NCBI RefSeq assembly: GCF_009749385.1
Contig: NZ_WBIN01000002.1
Location: 398,953-462,952, forward strand
Direction of reading: 5' to 3'
DNA: 64,000 nucleotides
Origin: Agromyces allii
GTDB taxonomy: Bacteria; Actinomycetota; Actinomycetes; Actinomycetales; Microbacteriaceae
Shown here: piece by piece, positions 44,221 to 51,941 of the stretch
Layout of the letters: each line of letters opens with the position of its first letter
Position numbering within the stretch: position 1 is the stretch's first letter
Notes under the pieces: generated by a model
Databases searched by the model: none
What the model saw: only the letters and a program-made list of their open reading frames with translations
What the model was told of the DNA's origin: nothing
Translations under genes and position numbers: made by a program

Positions 44221-44832
44221 TCAACGCAGGAGGAGACGGACCTGATCGCGGATGTCGGTGACGACCGCCGACTCGGCAAGGGAGACGTTGACGGTCGCGG
44301 CCATCGTCAGGAACATCGCGGAGGACACCATCCTGGCCAGCGTGGCCGCGTCCGCCGGGCTGAACGTCGTGTCGCGCCGAAGGACGCCGGCCATTGCCGT
44401 CTCGGTCTCACCGACGATGGTGAGCGCCTCCGCATGATGAGGTTCGGTAGGGTCGCCGAAGAGCATCTCGCGCAGGTACGTGCGGCCGTTCTCGACGTGT
44501 GCACGATTGCACGACACGATCGGCCTGACGATGGCCATCAGCGCGTCGAGGGTATCGGCCTCGGCATCCGCCGCGACCCGCCCCTCCCCGAGCGCTTCGG
44601 CATAGTGCGCGTTCTGGACCATGAGCAGCAACTCGCCCTTGGTCTTGGCATACAGGAACAGCGTGCCGGCTCCGATGTCGGCCTCGTCGGCGATCTGCTG
44701 CGTGGTGACCTCGTCGACACCGTACTCGGCGAACAGTCCGCTCGCGGCAGCGATGATCCGCTCGAGCTTGGCCTGCTTGTTCCGCTCTCGTCGCCCCACC
44801 GGAGTCGTCGCAGCAGGAGGAGAAACCGCCAT
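44221..44832 (-). CDS. TetR-family transcriptional regulator
   Basis: 203 aa. N-terminal helix-turn-helix: ERIIAAASGLFAEYGVDEVT followed by TQQIADEADIGAGTLFLYAKTK; the C-terminal domain is helical and ligand-binding. ATG 44832 has GGAAGGAG upstream. An imperfect inverted repeat (ATACTC, 44864-44869; GAGCAT, 44876-44881) just upstream could be its own operator. It may also act on the palindrome at 42226. Confidence 0.9.
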   Translation of the reverse strand: MAVSPPAATTPVGRRERNKQAKLERIIAAASGLFAEYGVDEVTTQQIADEADIGAGTLFLYAKTKGELLLMVQNAHYAEALGEGRVAADAEADTLDALMAIVRPIVSCNRAHVENGRTYLREMLFGDPTEPHHAEALTIVGETETAMAGVLRRDTTFSPADAATLARMVSSAMFLTMAATVNVSLAESAVVTDIRDQVRLLLR

Positions 44833-45190
44833 CCGGGGCTCCTTCCGGGAGAAGAATCTGATCATACTCAGTTCCGAGCATAGTCACTACCGTGCGAGCG
44901 CGGGTTTCCACGCATGGCCAGTGAACCCGGCCCCTCCCACAACGGCGGTACGGACTCGACAGAAAGCTGACCTGCACTCATGGCCTCACTCGACGCCACC
45001 GCGGTGGTCTCCACGATCCGCCAATGGACCATGGAACGACCGCACGCCCATAGTCCACCCGCATGTTGCGCCGGTTCCACGGCCGCATCGAGATTCGGCG
45101 AGGTGAATGAGTACGTTTCACTGCGAAGGAATTCAGACCCTCACGCCCGAGTGGAATGAGCAAACTCGCTCAACGCCATCCGTATCGATG
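44833..45190. other. intergenic region, no gene seen
   Basis: 358 bp between the TetR gene and the fuconate dehydratase remnant. Apart from the imperfect inverted repeat at 44864-44881 I see no supported feature; it is likely decayed sequence plus the TetR promoter. Confidence 0.5.
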
Positions 45191-45610
45191 TCAGGCGGCC
45201 GCCATCGGCTCGGGGCTCCCCGTCCACGTGTACGCAGCGATCGATGCGGCGAGCATCTCCGCTCCTGAACCGGGCGCGAGTGGCGCCTGGTAGGACCCGT
45301 CCTCAATCACGACGGGTACGGCGAAGTGTTCATGGAGATGGTCGACATATTCGATCACGCGTCCCTCGCGTGATCCCGAAACTGCGACGAAGTCGAACAT
45401 CGAGAGATGCTGCACCAACTCGCAGAGGCCGACGCCGCCGGCGTGCGGGCAGACCGGAACGCCGAACTTCGCGGCGAGGAGAAGATTGGCGATGTTCTCG
45501 TTCACTCCCCCGACCCGGGCGGCGTCGATCTGCATGAAACCGATCGCACCCGACTGCAGGAGTTGCTTGAAGATGATGCGATTCTGAGCGTGTTCCCCTG
45601 TGGCCTCACA
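45191..45610 (-). pseudogene. L-fuconate dehydratase C-terminal remnant
   Basis: About 140 codons match the C-terminal barrel of enolase-superfamily L-fuconate dehydratase: [56 protein letters not shown] (including the catalytic His-type PHAGG segment). The first two thirds of the protein, with the capping domain and metal ligands, are missing; upstream of 45,610 the sequence is unrelated. A truncated, inactive gene next to the element boundary. Confidence 0.88.
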
Positions 45611-45665
45611 GTTCCGCAGACGGACGGCCGGTCTTCCCACCTCGGCAGAGGAGCAACCCGAGCGC

Positions 45666-45839
45666 CGCTCCCTTGACGCGCTCATCACCGCATGGCGACA
45701 CGGTCTCACGAAAATCGTGACGATCCCATGCCGCGGATCGTTCACCAGAGTCATCGGACCGCACGCCCTACTCATTACTGACGAGACCCGCGCCGACGCC
45801 GACGCCTTCAGCACCGCGCTCGACCAGTTCAGACCTTGA
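45666..45839 (+). pseudogene. C-terminal fragment of an unrecognised gene
   Basis: An open stretch ending in TAA-type stop at 45839 encodes [20 protein letters not shown] and [20 protein letters not shown], which looks like the end of a real protein (good hydrophobic periodicity, acidic helix). I cannot name the family. No start or upstream domain is present, so I treat it as a remnant joined to unrelated sequence near 45,640. Confidence 0.45.
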
Positions 45840-46105
45840 GCACCGCATGCCGATCCCTATGCGGGCGGGTAAGTGAATGCTGCCAATTCGGGCAGCGCTT
45901 CATCAGCAAAGAAGCTAAGTATGGAACGACCAACACCGACAAGTTGCGCTTGGAACAGACCGCCAGCTCGCGGGAACTGGCCACCATGTCCAGCTCAGCC
46001 GAGATACTCCGAGATGAACCCAGAATGCACGAGCACCCCGTCCACGGAGCCTCATTTGCGCCGAATAAACGGAATCGCGGCACTCGCGAGCCACGCGAGT
46101 CGGTA

Positions 46106-46494
46106 AACACCCTGATCAGCAGGTGTTTCCAACGCCATCGAGATTTGAGCTCGAAACATCGGCATTCTGGACACACTCGGCCGAGAAACACCTGATCAGC
46201 TCGAAGTCCAGCACGAACAGCAGAACGACGCCAGCAATCTGACGCAATGGGAGGGGTCGGCAAATCCCTGATCAGATCGTGAATCCACGAAGTAGGGCGG
46301 ACGGGACTTGAACCCGTGACCGATGGACTCGCCAGGGGCTACTCCATCGGATTTCGAATCTCGGTGGCTGCTCGACTGATCTCGACCTGACCGGGGATTT
46401 CTCGCCGATCCTGAAATTACGAGTTCCACACTACTCGCGAAGCCTCGACGCAGCTCGACAGGGCTCGGATCGAATAAACGTTGGATAAACGTTG
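46106..46494. repeat. direct repeats near the element's left end
   Basis: The palindrome CTGATCAG occurs three times, at 46112, 46192 and 46268, about 78 bp apart, each preceded by a similar AAACACC/AAATCC stretch; the first copy is also followed by AGGTGTTT, forming a larger inverted repeat. Further right, ATAAACGTTG is repeated in tandem at 46474 and 46485 (11-bp step). No gene is seen from 45,840 to 46,601. The repeats flank the tRNA fragment and could be integrase arm sites (inference). Confidence 0.5.
46293..46317 (-). other. 3' tRNA fragment, candidate attachment site of the integrative element
   Basis: On the minus strand, ACGGG-TTCAAGT-CCCGT forms a perfect T arm (46317-46301) and CCGCCCT plus A follows as the acceptor 3' strand and discriminator (46300-46293). 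No matching 5' half lies within 75 bp, so this is a duplicated tRNA 3' end. For a minus-strand tRNA target, the element should extend rightward from here to an intact tRNA, in agreement with the integrase at 62.6-63.9 kb. Similarity extends a few bases further to about 46,326. Confidence 0.7.
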
Positions 46495-46601
46495 ACGGTT
46501 CAAGTCCCGGTCCCCGAACACAGCATCTGAACCCAAGTCACCCTTCGGCCATGATTGCTTCCACCTATGGTCCCGCGTGACCGGCCTTCGCTGACACCCG
46601 C

Positions 46602-47684
46602 TCAACGTCGGGCGAAGTAGCGCAGCAGATTCCTTTCGTGGATGGACAGTGTGGCGACGGTAGCTCCTACGGTCGTGCCAACAATGATCCCGACGAGCGG
46701 GCGAAGGCCAATGAGTAGGAGCGGAGTGAATTCGTCCGGATCGGCGCGGGCAAAGCCTGCCGCGGCCGCAGAGCCTAGCGTGATCGGAACCACGAGTAGC
46801 ATCGCAATCTCGATCAGGATCGTCGCGAGGAGATCTACTCTCCTGACACCGACATGGAGTGCCGCGGCGAGTTCAAGCCGACGCAGCCAAATGGCGAAGG
46901 CGGTGAGAAGCGCAGAAACCAGAACCGCAAAGTACGGCGCGAAGCTTGTAACCCGTGCCTCGTATCGCTCCTCACCGCGAAACTGCGTTCCGAAGGTCTT
47001 GTTGACCGCGCCTCCCTCCGGGGAGTTCGACGAGTCGACCCGTTCTGGCATCACAGTCGCTCGGAGCGCAGTTGGGAGGGCCGGCGGTTCTGGCCATGCT
47101 TCCGCCCAACACTCGTCGAATACACCATCGGCCGTTACCGGCAGCAAGGCAGCGTATCCGAGGTCTGAGCGTCGCCCATCGTCCGGCCAGTTGTAGATTC
47201 CGGCGATGTGCGCCGATCCAACTGTCAGCGGGATCTCATCGCCGACACCTACCCCGAGACGCTGGGCGACGGATGCCGCCAAGTAGATTCCAGTTGCTTC
47301 GGTCGGGGCGGCGACCAAAGCGGCGAACGACGATGTGACCTCGTACACCGGTATGGACCCAGCGGGCAGGGCGAGGGGCCGAAGAGGATCACTCGCCTTT
47401 CGGATTGCGCCGGCCCCGCGAACTCCCTCAGCAACTGCGATAGCGCCACATTCGCGCGAGTCGATCGCGCCGACCGCGGTGATGGTCTTGGTGGACGCGC
47501 CAGATTGTCGATACGCGTATGCATCATCAAGTGATGCTCGAATGGCAATCCCGTCAGCGATCACCAAACTCACCGCGAAGACGGCGAGCATGCCTCCGAG
47601 GAGTGCCGTCCGACTCGCTCCTGTCCAGACGTTCCGCCAGGCCTCCGTTGCGATCTCACGTACGCGCATTCCCGGTTCAGACAT
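46602..47684 (-). CDS. cassette A: FtsX/MacB-like ABC transporter permease
   Basis: 360 aa. One N-terminal transmembrane helix (about 25-45), a large extracellular domain (about 45-235), and three C-terminal helices, the MacB/FtsX permease layout with a single copy. The extracellular part contains FDECWAEAWPEP and the loop before helix 3 has RRLELAAALHVGVRR, both shared with the cassette B permease, which has exactly the same length. ATG 47684 lies in ATGTCTGA, overlapping the ATPase stop. Probably moves the cassette peptide or another substrate out of the membrane, or confers self-protection. Confidence 0.82.
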   Translation of the reverse strand: MSEPGMRVREIATEAWRNVWTGASRTALLGGMLAVFAVSLVIADGIAIRASLDDAYAYRQSGASTKTITAVGAIDSRECGAIAVAEGVRGAGAIRKASDPLRPLALPAGSIPVYEVTSSFAALVAAPTEATGIYLAASVAQRLGVGVGDEIPLTVGSAHIAGIYNWPDDGRRSDLGYAALLPVTADGVFDECWAEAWPEPPALPTALRATVMPERVDSSNSPEGGAVNKTFGTQFRGEERYEARVTSFAPYFAVLVSALLTAFAIWLRRLELAAALHVGVRRVDLLATILIEIAMLLVVPITLGSAAAAGFARADPDEFTPLLLIGLRPLVGIIVGTTVGATVATLSIHERNLLRYFARR

Positions 47685-48288
47685 TCGACGACACCCGCTC
47701 CAAGTGCACTCCGCGTTGGCATGCTGCCTGTGTGCTCGCGCTATGCGTGGCGACGAAGACGAGTATTCCGCGGTCGGCGAGACGCTGTAGAGAGTGCTCG
47801 ACTTCGGCAGCAGTCTCTTGGTCAAGTTGCGCCGTCGGTTCATCGACGAGCAGAAGGGCAGGGTTGGCGGCTACGCCGCGGGCGAGCATAAGACGCTGCG
47901 CCTGTCCTCCTGAAAGCGTACTGAATGGCTGATCGCCGATATCGGAAAGCCCGAACTCATCCAGGATGCGATCGGAACGCACCTCGGCCTCGCGCCGGCT
48001 CGATCCCCGCGCGAGAAGCGGAAGCACGACGTGGTCGCGAGCAAGCCGTGCGGAGACTCCGTGCGGGTTCTGAGTGACCCAACATGCCCTGCCTTCGCCG
48101 TCGCGGGCAACCGACCCACCGGAAGGCACCACAAGGCCGCCCATAATCGCCAGCAGTGTTGACTTCCCGGCGCCGGACGGACCCATGAGGGCCACGGTCT
48201 CGCCCGCCACGAAGGTGCCAGTCACCGGTCGAAAGAGCGCACGGCCAGGCGAGAATTCATGGGTGACCTCGTTGAGTGTCAACCGCAT
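47677..48288 (-). CDS. cassette A: ABC transporter ATP-binding protein
   Basis: 203 aa with Walker A GPSGAGKST (36-44), signature LSGGQAQR and Walker B LLLVDEPTAQLD; the H-loop is in ATHSAS. Similar to the MacB/LolD type of ATPase that energises mechanotransmission across the membrane. ATG 48288 overlaps the adaptor gene by 10 bp and the permease follows with an 8-bp overlap, so the three are translationally coupled. Confidence 0.92.
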   Translation of the reverse strand: MRLTLNEVTHEFSPGRALFRPVTGTFVAGETVALMGPSGAGKSTLLAIMGGLVVPSGGSVARDGEGRACWVTQNPHGVSARLARDHVVLPLLARGSSRREAEVRSDRILDEFGLSDIGDQPFSTLSGGQAQRLMLARGVAANPALLLVDEPTAQLDQETAAEVEHSLQRLADRGILVFVATHSASTQAACQRGVHLERVSSNV

Positions 48289-49301
48289 GTGGTGGTCTGG
48301 TCCGGCTGAATCTCAACTCGAGCGGGGAGTTCGCCATGTAAAGAGGGCAAGACATATGTCTCACCGAGTTGCGAGGACACGAGCCGGACCTGCGCTGGTC
48401 CATCTGGCCCGACGACGCAAGCGCGATCACCTTCGATAGCTACGAGCGCACTAGCTGGCACCACCCCGACCGTCACCGGCTCGAGAAGAAGTGACGCAGC
48501 CACGACTGCGCGTGCACCGCTCGCGTCGGGATCGACCGCGCCTGCAGCCTCCGAGATTGCCCTTAAGAGCTTTTCGTCTGTCACGCGACCGTCGTCACTC
48601 ACTGGGGCCGACACCTCTCCGATTCGAAGAGCACGGGGACCAGGAATGAGGTTCGAAGGCGAATCCACGACGGCTGCTGATCCGTCGCCCGACCGAAGGG
48701 TTGCGAGCGGATCCCCCGCAGCAACGAAACGCCCGAGTTCTCCGGAGCACTCCAATACTTGGTTCGTCACGTCTGGGATCCAAAGCACGTCGGCAGCAAG
48801 GAGCGAGGATGTGTCGTCCTCTGGTGCACCGCGCAGCGTGTTGACCGCACCGATACCGGTGTTTCCGAGCGTTCCGTCGGCAGCGACGGAGAACCCAAGC
48901 CTCTGGAGTTCTTCCTGCAGCGCCCGCACGTCAGATCCGGAATCGCCAACAGCGAGCTCCCTCCACAGGGGTACGGCGGTCTTGAGAGCCACAATCGCAC
49001 GCCCGTTCACCGAGAACGGTGCTGAGCCAGAGGTGATGGTCGAATCTTTTCGGCAGGTGGTGGCTGTGATCCGTCCCGACGCTGGCGAGGTGAGGATGGT
49101 CGGTTCCGCCGGGAACGCATGAAGCGTGACTGGCCGCTCGTCCGTGAAACCACGGTTCACGACCTCAATCGTGCCGAGCATTGCTGGCGAGCCAACCGCT
49201 GCTGGCTTGGGGACCGGAAGGACGAGGAAAGCGATACAAGCACCAAGAGCTGCCGCCCCGATGACGAGGACGCTAAGGACGGGCCATCCAGCCTTGCTCA
49301 T
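48279..49301 (-). CDS. cassette A: peptidoglycan-binding membrane-anchored adaptor
   Basis: 340 aa. One N-terminal transmembrane helix (about 8-30), then a beta-rich adaptor-like region and a PG_binding_1 domain (about 117-158: VGDSGSDVRALQEELQRLGF). The layout resembles HlyD/RND periplasmic adaptors fused to a wall-binding repeat, as used with MacB-type transporters in Gram-positives. Cysteines at about 83, 195 and the penultimate residue are conserved in cassette B. ATG 49301 lies in ATGA with the lipoprotein stop. Confidence 0.8.
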   Translation of the reverse strand: MSKAGWPVLSVLVIGAAALGACIAFLVLPVPKPAAVGSPAMLGTIEVVNRGFTDERPVTLHAFPAEPTILTSPASGRITATTCRKDSTITSGSAPFSVNGRAIVALKTAVPLWRELAVGDSGSDVRALQEELQRLGFSVAADGTLGNTGIGAVNTLRGAPEDDTSSLLAADVLWIPDVTNQVLECSGELGRFVAAGDPLATLRSGDGSAAVVDSPSNLIPGPRALRIGEVSAPVSDDGRVTDEKLLRAISEAAGAVDPDASGARAVVAASLLLEPVTVGVVPASALVAIEGDRACVVGPDGPAQVRLVSSQLGETYVLPSLHGELPARVEIQPDQTTTCG

Positions 49302-49861
49302 TGCTTGAACGCCGTCGTTGGCTCGGCGTTGCACCTGCTGAACTCGGGCGATGAGATTGAGAGTGGGGATTCACCGAGACCCGCCATGTAGTCCGCCGCA
49401 GTGAAGTCGTGATCAATGACGCCGGCGCGGATGAGGCACGCAAGCATGAGTTGAATCTCGTCCTCCCCCGCTGGATTGCGTTTCACCTGCCAATATGTCC
49501 CGGAAATGCGATTGAACGGTCCTTCGCATGCTGTGAGCGCCGGAGGACCATCATCAGAGAACGGCCCGTCGATCGTGTACCCGCCCTCGCTGGTGAACTC
49601 GGTGACCGTAAAGCCAGCGGCCGCCGTGCAGGACACGAATGCGTCCTCCTGAGCGACACGTTCTTCGTCCGTGATCTGGCCGTCTTCCAGGATCTGGAGT
49701 TCAAGATCCGTGGTTGCGGCTTCGCGCAGGGCGGCGAAGTTGTCCTGCCATCCGGGGTCATCGAGTTGGGGCACGGCGCCGCCGCCCCCGATCGTGGCCT
49801 GCGGGGAGCACCCGGTGAGGACCGCGAGGAGGACGACGGCGACGATAATGCGTCTTCGCAC
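49298..49861 (-). CDS. cassette A: secreted lipoprotein
   Basis: 187 aa with a lipoprotein signal: VRRRIIVAVVLLAVLTGC, lipobox LTGC with Cys18. The mature part is acidic, carries several Cys (SCTAA, TACEG, LACLI, SRCNA) and an ITDEERVAQEDAFVSC helix. No known family; its cassette B counterpart shares the size, lipobox and Cys pattern. The GTG start at 49861 overlaps the TAG stop of the peptide gene by one base, implying coupled translation. A role in immunity, peptide maturation or transporter docking is inferred. Confidence 0.72.
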   Translation of the reverse strand: MRRRIIVAVVLLAVLTGCSPQATIGGGGAVPQLDDPGWQDNFAALREAATTDLELQILEDGQITDEERVAQEDAFVSCTAAAGFTVTEFTSEGGYTIDGPFSDDGPPALTACEGPFNRISGTYWQVKRNPAGEDEIQLMLACLIRAGVIDHDFTAADYMAGLGESPLSISSPEFSRCNAEPTTAFKQ

Positions 49862-50163
49862 TATGAGACCTGCGTACCCGAGGACTTCCAGTCCACATAG
49901 CTGATCACTGCGCTGGTACCGCCAATGCCCACCCAGGCCCCGTAGGTTCGGGTCGTTCCTGTGGAGGTGCGGGTAACCCAGTGCCTGACAGTAAAGCACC
50001 CGGGCTTGTTGTACGTCGCATCGCGCTGCGTGTTGTAGCACGTGCCCGCTTGGGCCGACTCAGACGGACTCGCCAACGCGCCTCCGGTTAGCACTGCCGC
50101 TCCAAGCGCAGCCACCGCTGCAGCGGCAACCAGACGTCGCCGGACATTCATCGCAAGTTTCAT
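49861..50163 (-). CDS. cassette A: small secreted peptide with two cysteines
   Basis: 100 aa. Sec signal peptide to about residue 39 (basic NVRRR, hydrophobic core, cleavage after AQA). The mature part of about 61 residues starts GTCYNTQRDATYNKPGC, with two Cys that could form one disulphide, then a Thr/Gly/aromatic-rich strand region (RTYGAWVGIGG, VISYVDWKSS). It heads a five-gene operon with a transporter, as bacteriocin or signal peptides do. No known bacteriocin family is matched. ATG 50163 has GAGAGGA upstream. Divergent from the afsA-like gene. Confidence 0.75.
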   Translation of the reverse strand: MKLAMNVRRRLVAAAAVAALGAAVLTGGALASPSESAQAGTCYNTQRDATYNKPGCFTVRHWVTRTSTGTTRTYGAWVGIGGTSAVISYVDWKSSGTQVS

Positions 50164-50220
50164 GTCGTCCTCTCGAGGCCACCTTGGCCCTTCCAACGCG
50201 AGAGCATATGGGAACGACAC

Positions 50221-50243
50221 AAACCGGTCAACCGGCATGATAT
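50221..50243. promoter_or_regulatory. cassette A ARE-like palindrome upstream of the afsA-like gene
   Basis: CCGGTCAACCGG (50224-50235), an inverted repeat with one central mismatch, embedded in AAACCGG...CATGATAT. The same element occurs at the same distance upstream of the cassette B afsA gene (57629-57651) as a perfect palindrome. It sits between divergent start sites, where a ScbR-type receptor would act on both operons. Confidence 0.65.
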
Positions 50244-50295
50244 GGTCCTCGAGTGAGGCGGGCGACGCTTCGTCTTTCAAACTGTGGAGTCATGT

Positions 50296-51176
50296 GTGCT
50301 GTCCTTCGAGCGCCCTGTAACCCGCGCTCTCGTACACCGGCAATCGACGAGTGAGGTCTTTCCAACGGATTTGGTGATGATCGCCGAGGACCGGTTTGAT
50401 GTAGCGATTCAGTGGCCCCGCCGACATGGGTTTTTCCGGACGCACCCAGTCGATTCCGCTCTCGTCGCGGAATCCGTCCGTCAGATCACGATCCTTGTCT
50501 GCCATGTCGGATACAACGTGCCGCTCGACATGAAGTTCCTCATGACCGGTTTGGGGTTCAAACTGCGTGATGGACTACCCGAGCCCGCGGACGGCGTTGC
50601 CTTGGAACTCGTGGCCCATGTGACGGGAGGATCGATCCGGCGCACTGCTCGTGGCGATCTCCGGGGCGGCAGATTCGATCTCGAACTGCATGGCGAACAT
50701 GGAGTCGTCGCGACCGGGCATGGGATGCGTTGCTGCTCAGCATGGGCGCCTACAACCGAACGCGTGGAGCTGCCGTCGAGGCTGAGCCGCGGCCAACCCG
50801 GCGTGCCCCGCTTATCGCGGCGTCGGCGGTCGGTCGGTCCAGCCCGAACGACGTGCTGCTTCTGCAAACGGAACGCGGCCTCGAGATCGACGTCGATCGC
50901 GGGCACCCGATCTTCTTCGACCACCTACTTGACCATGTTCCAGGGACCGCCCTAATCGAGGCGTGCAAGCAAGCGGTTCAGGTCGCAACGGGGCGGCCCG
51001 ACGCTGATCTATGTGCGTTCGACGGCGACTTTCAACGGGTCGTGGAGTTCGACGAGCCCGCGCAGGTCCGAGTCCACGTCGAGCAGAACCTGGCAACGTG
51101 CACTATCACTCAGGACAGGCGGGTCGCGTTGGTCGCGAGTGCGGCGCTCAACGCACCGCAGTTGCGTGCACGATGA
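50296..51176 (+). pseudogene. cassette A: AfsA-family gene with a one-base frameshift
   Basis: Two reading frames together give a full AfsA-type protein. The first (50296 to about 50724) holds ALVHRQSTSEVFPTDL, QWPRRHGFF and AESVRQITILVCHVGYNVPL; the second (about 50725-51176) holds EIDVDRGHPIFFDHLLDHVPG and EACKQAVQVA, the two hotdog halves. The paralog reads GHGDAL at the junction; here GGGG is GGG at 50722-50724, so one G is missing. The GTG start 50296 and GGAG are placed exactly as in cassette B. Unless frameshifting or slippage restores it, no active synthase is made. Confidence 0.85.
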
Positions 51177-51801
51177 AGATGCGATCAGCCGCCTCGAACC
51201 AATCGTCGAGGGTGTCAGGCGGGACGATCGCGGCGAGAAGCACTTGCCACATCTCGTGCACCCGTTCGAGAAGGTCCTTACGTTCGCTGAAGGTTTCAGA
51301 GACGAGTTGCACGCCTGTGAAGGCTGGGATGATGAATCGGGCCAGGATCGCCGGCTCCACTCGAGCTCTGGTTTCGCCGGCACCCGCCGCCTGCGCCGCG
51401 AGTTGCTCGAACGTAGTCATCCAATCTTTGTACGGATCCTGTATCGGCGCGTCGAACGTCGAGCTGTCCGTGGTCAGTCGGATTCCTGCACGAACGATCG
51501 GGTCATCGATCAGGCGAACCACGAGGTCCGCGCAAAGCCGCATCATCAGCTCGACGGCTGGCCCACCCGACTCAATGATCTCGATCGCAGCTGCACGGGT
51601 GGTCGCGTGTTGCTCGTCGATAAGCGCCCGAGCAATGTCCTCTTTGGACTGAAAGTGAAAGTAGAGGGCGCCTTTGGTGACGCCTGCCGCTTCTCCGATA
51701 TCCCCGAGCGTTGCGTTCGCGTAGCCAACACGCCTGATCACATCCGCAGCGCCGAGCATGATGTTCTCACGCGTGACGCGCGCACGTTCCTGCTGAACCA
51801 T
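51148..51801 (-). CDS. cassette A: TetR regulator of the gamma-butyrolactone receptor class
   Basis: 217 aa. The N-terminus MVQQERARVTRENIMLGAADVI and the DNA-binding block AGVTKGALYFHFQSKEDIA are hallmarks of ScbR/ArpA/CprB-type receptors. The ligand domain contains Trp residues (YKDWMTTFEQL; HEMWQVLLAAI) as expected for butyrolactone pockets. It overlaps tail to tail with the afsA-like gene by 29 bp, the same overlap as in cassette B. Predicted to repress the cassette until signal binds. Confidence 0.85.
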   Translation of the reverse strand: MVQQERARVTRENIMLGAADVIRRVGYANATLGDIGEAAGVTKGALYFHFQSKEDIARALIDEQHATTRAAAIEIIESGGPAVELMMRLCADLVVRLIDDPIVRAGIRLTTDSSTFDAPIQDPYKDWMTTFEQLAAQAAGAGETRARVEPAILARFIIPAFTGVQLVSETFSERKDLLERVHEMWQVLLAAIVPPDTLDDWFEAADRIFIVHATAVR

Positions 51802-51847
51802 CCAACCCCGATTCGATTCCGCCTGAAATCCAGCCTAGCGAACGGGC
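51802..51847 (-). promoter_or_regulatory. cassette A receptor-gene leader, shared with cassette B
   Basis: About 45 bp immediately upstream of the receptor start are nearly identical to 59212-59256, including CCAACCCCGATTCGATTCCG and CCTAGCGAACGG. GATTCC and GAAATC (51815-51830) form an imperfect inverted repeat. Similarity between the cassettes stops just beyond, marking the duplication end. Read on the minus strand, TAGGCT could be a -10 element. Confidence 0.55.
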
Positions 51848-51941
51848 ATGCGCCCCCTGCACCATCAACTGCAATGCGCCCGCGACCACCCGAACCGAGC
51901 GTGCCCGTGCCACCGCCAACTGCACGAAAGGACGCCTGACC

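Noticed and set aside
46496..46512. Possible plus-strand tRNA suggested by GGTTCAAGTCCCGG
   Set aside because: The five bases on each side of the T-loop do not pair beyond two positions and no acceptor or anticodon arm is present.
49861..50163. Lactococcin 972-type bacteriocin
   Set aside because: The peptide is small, secreted and next to an ABC transporter, but it lacks the sequence pattern I know for that family and the permease is FtsX-like rather than the bacteriocin-immunity type.
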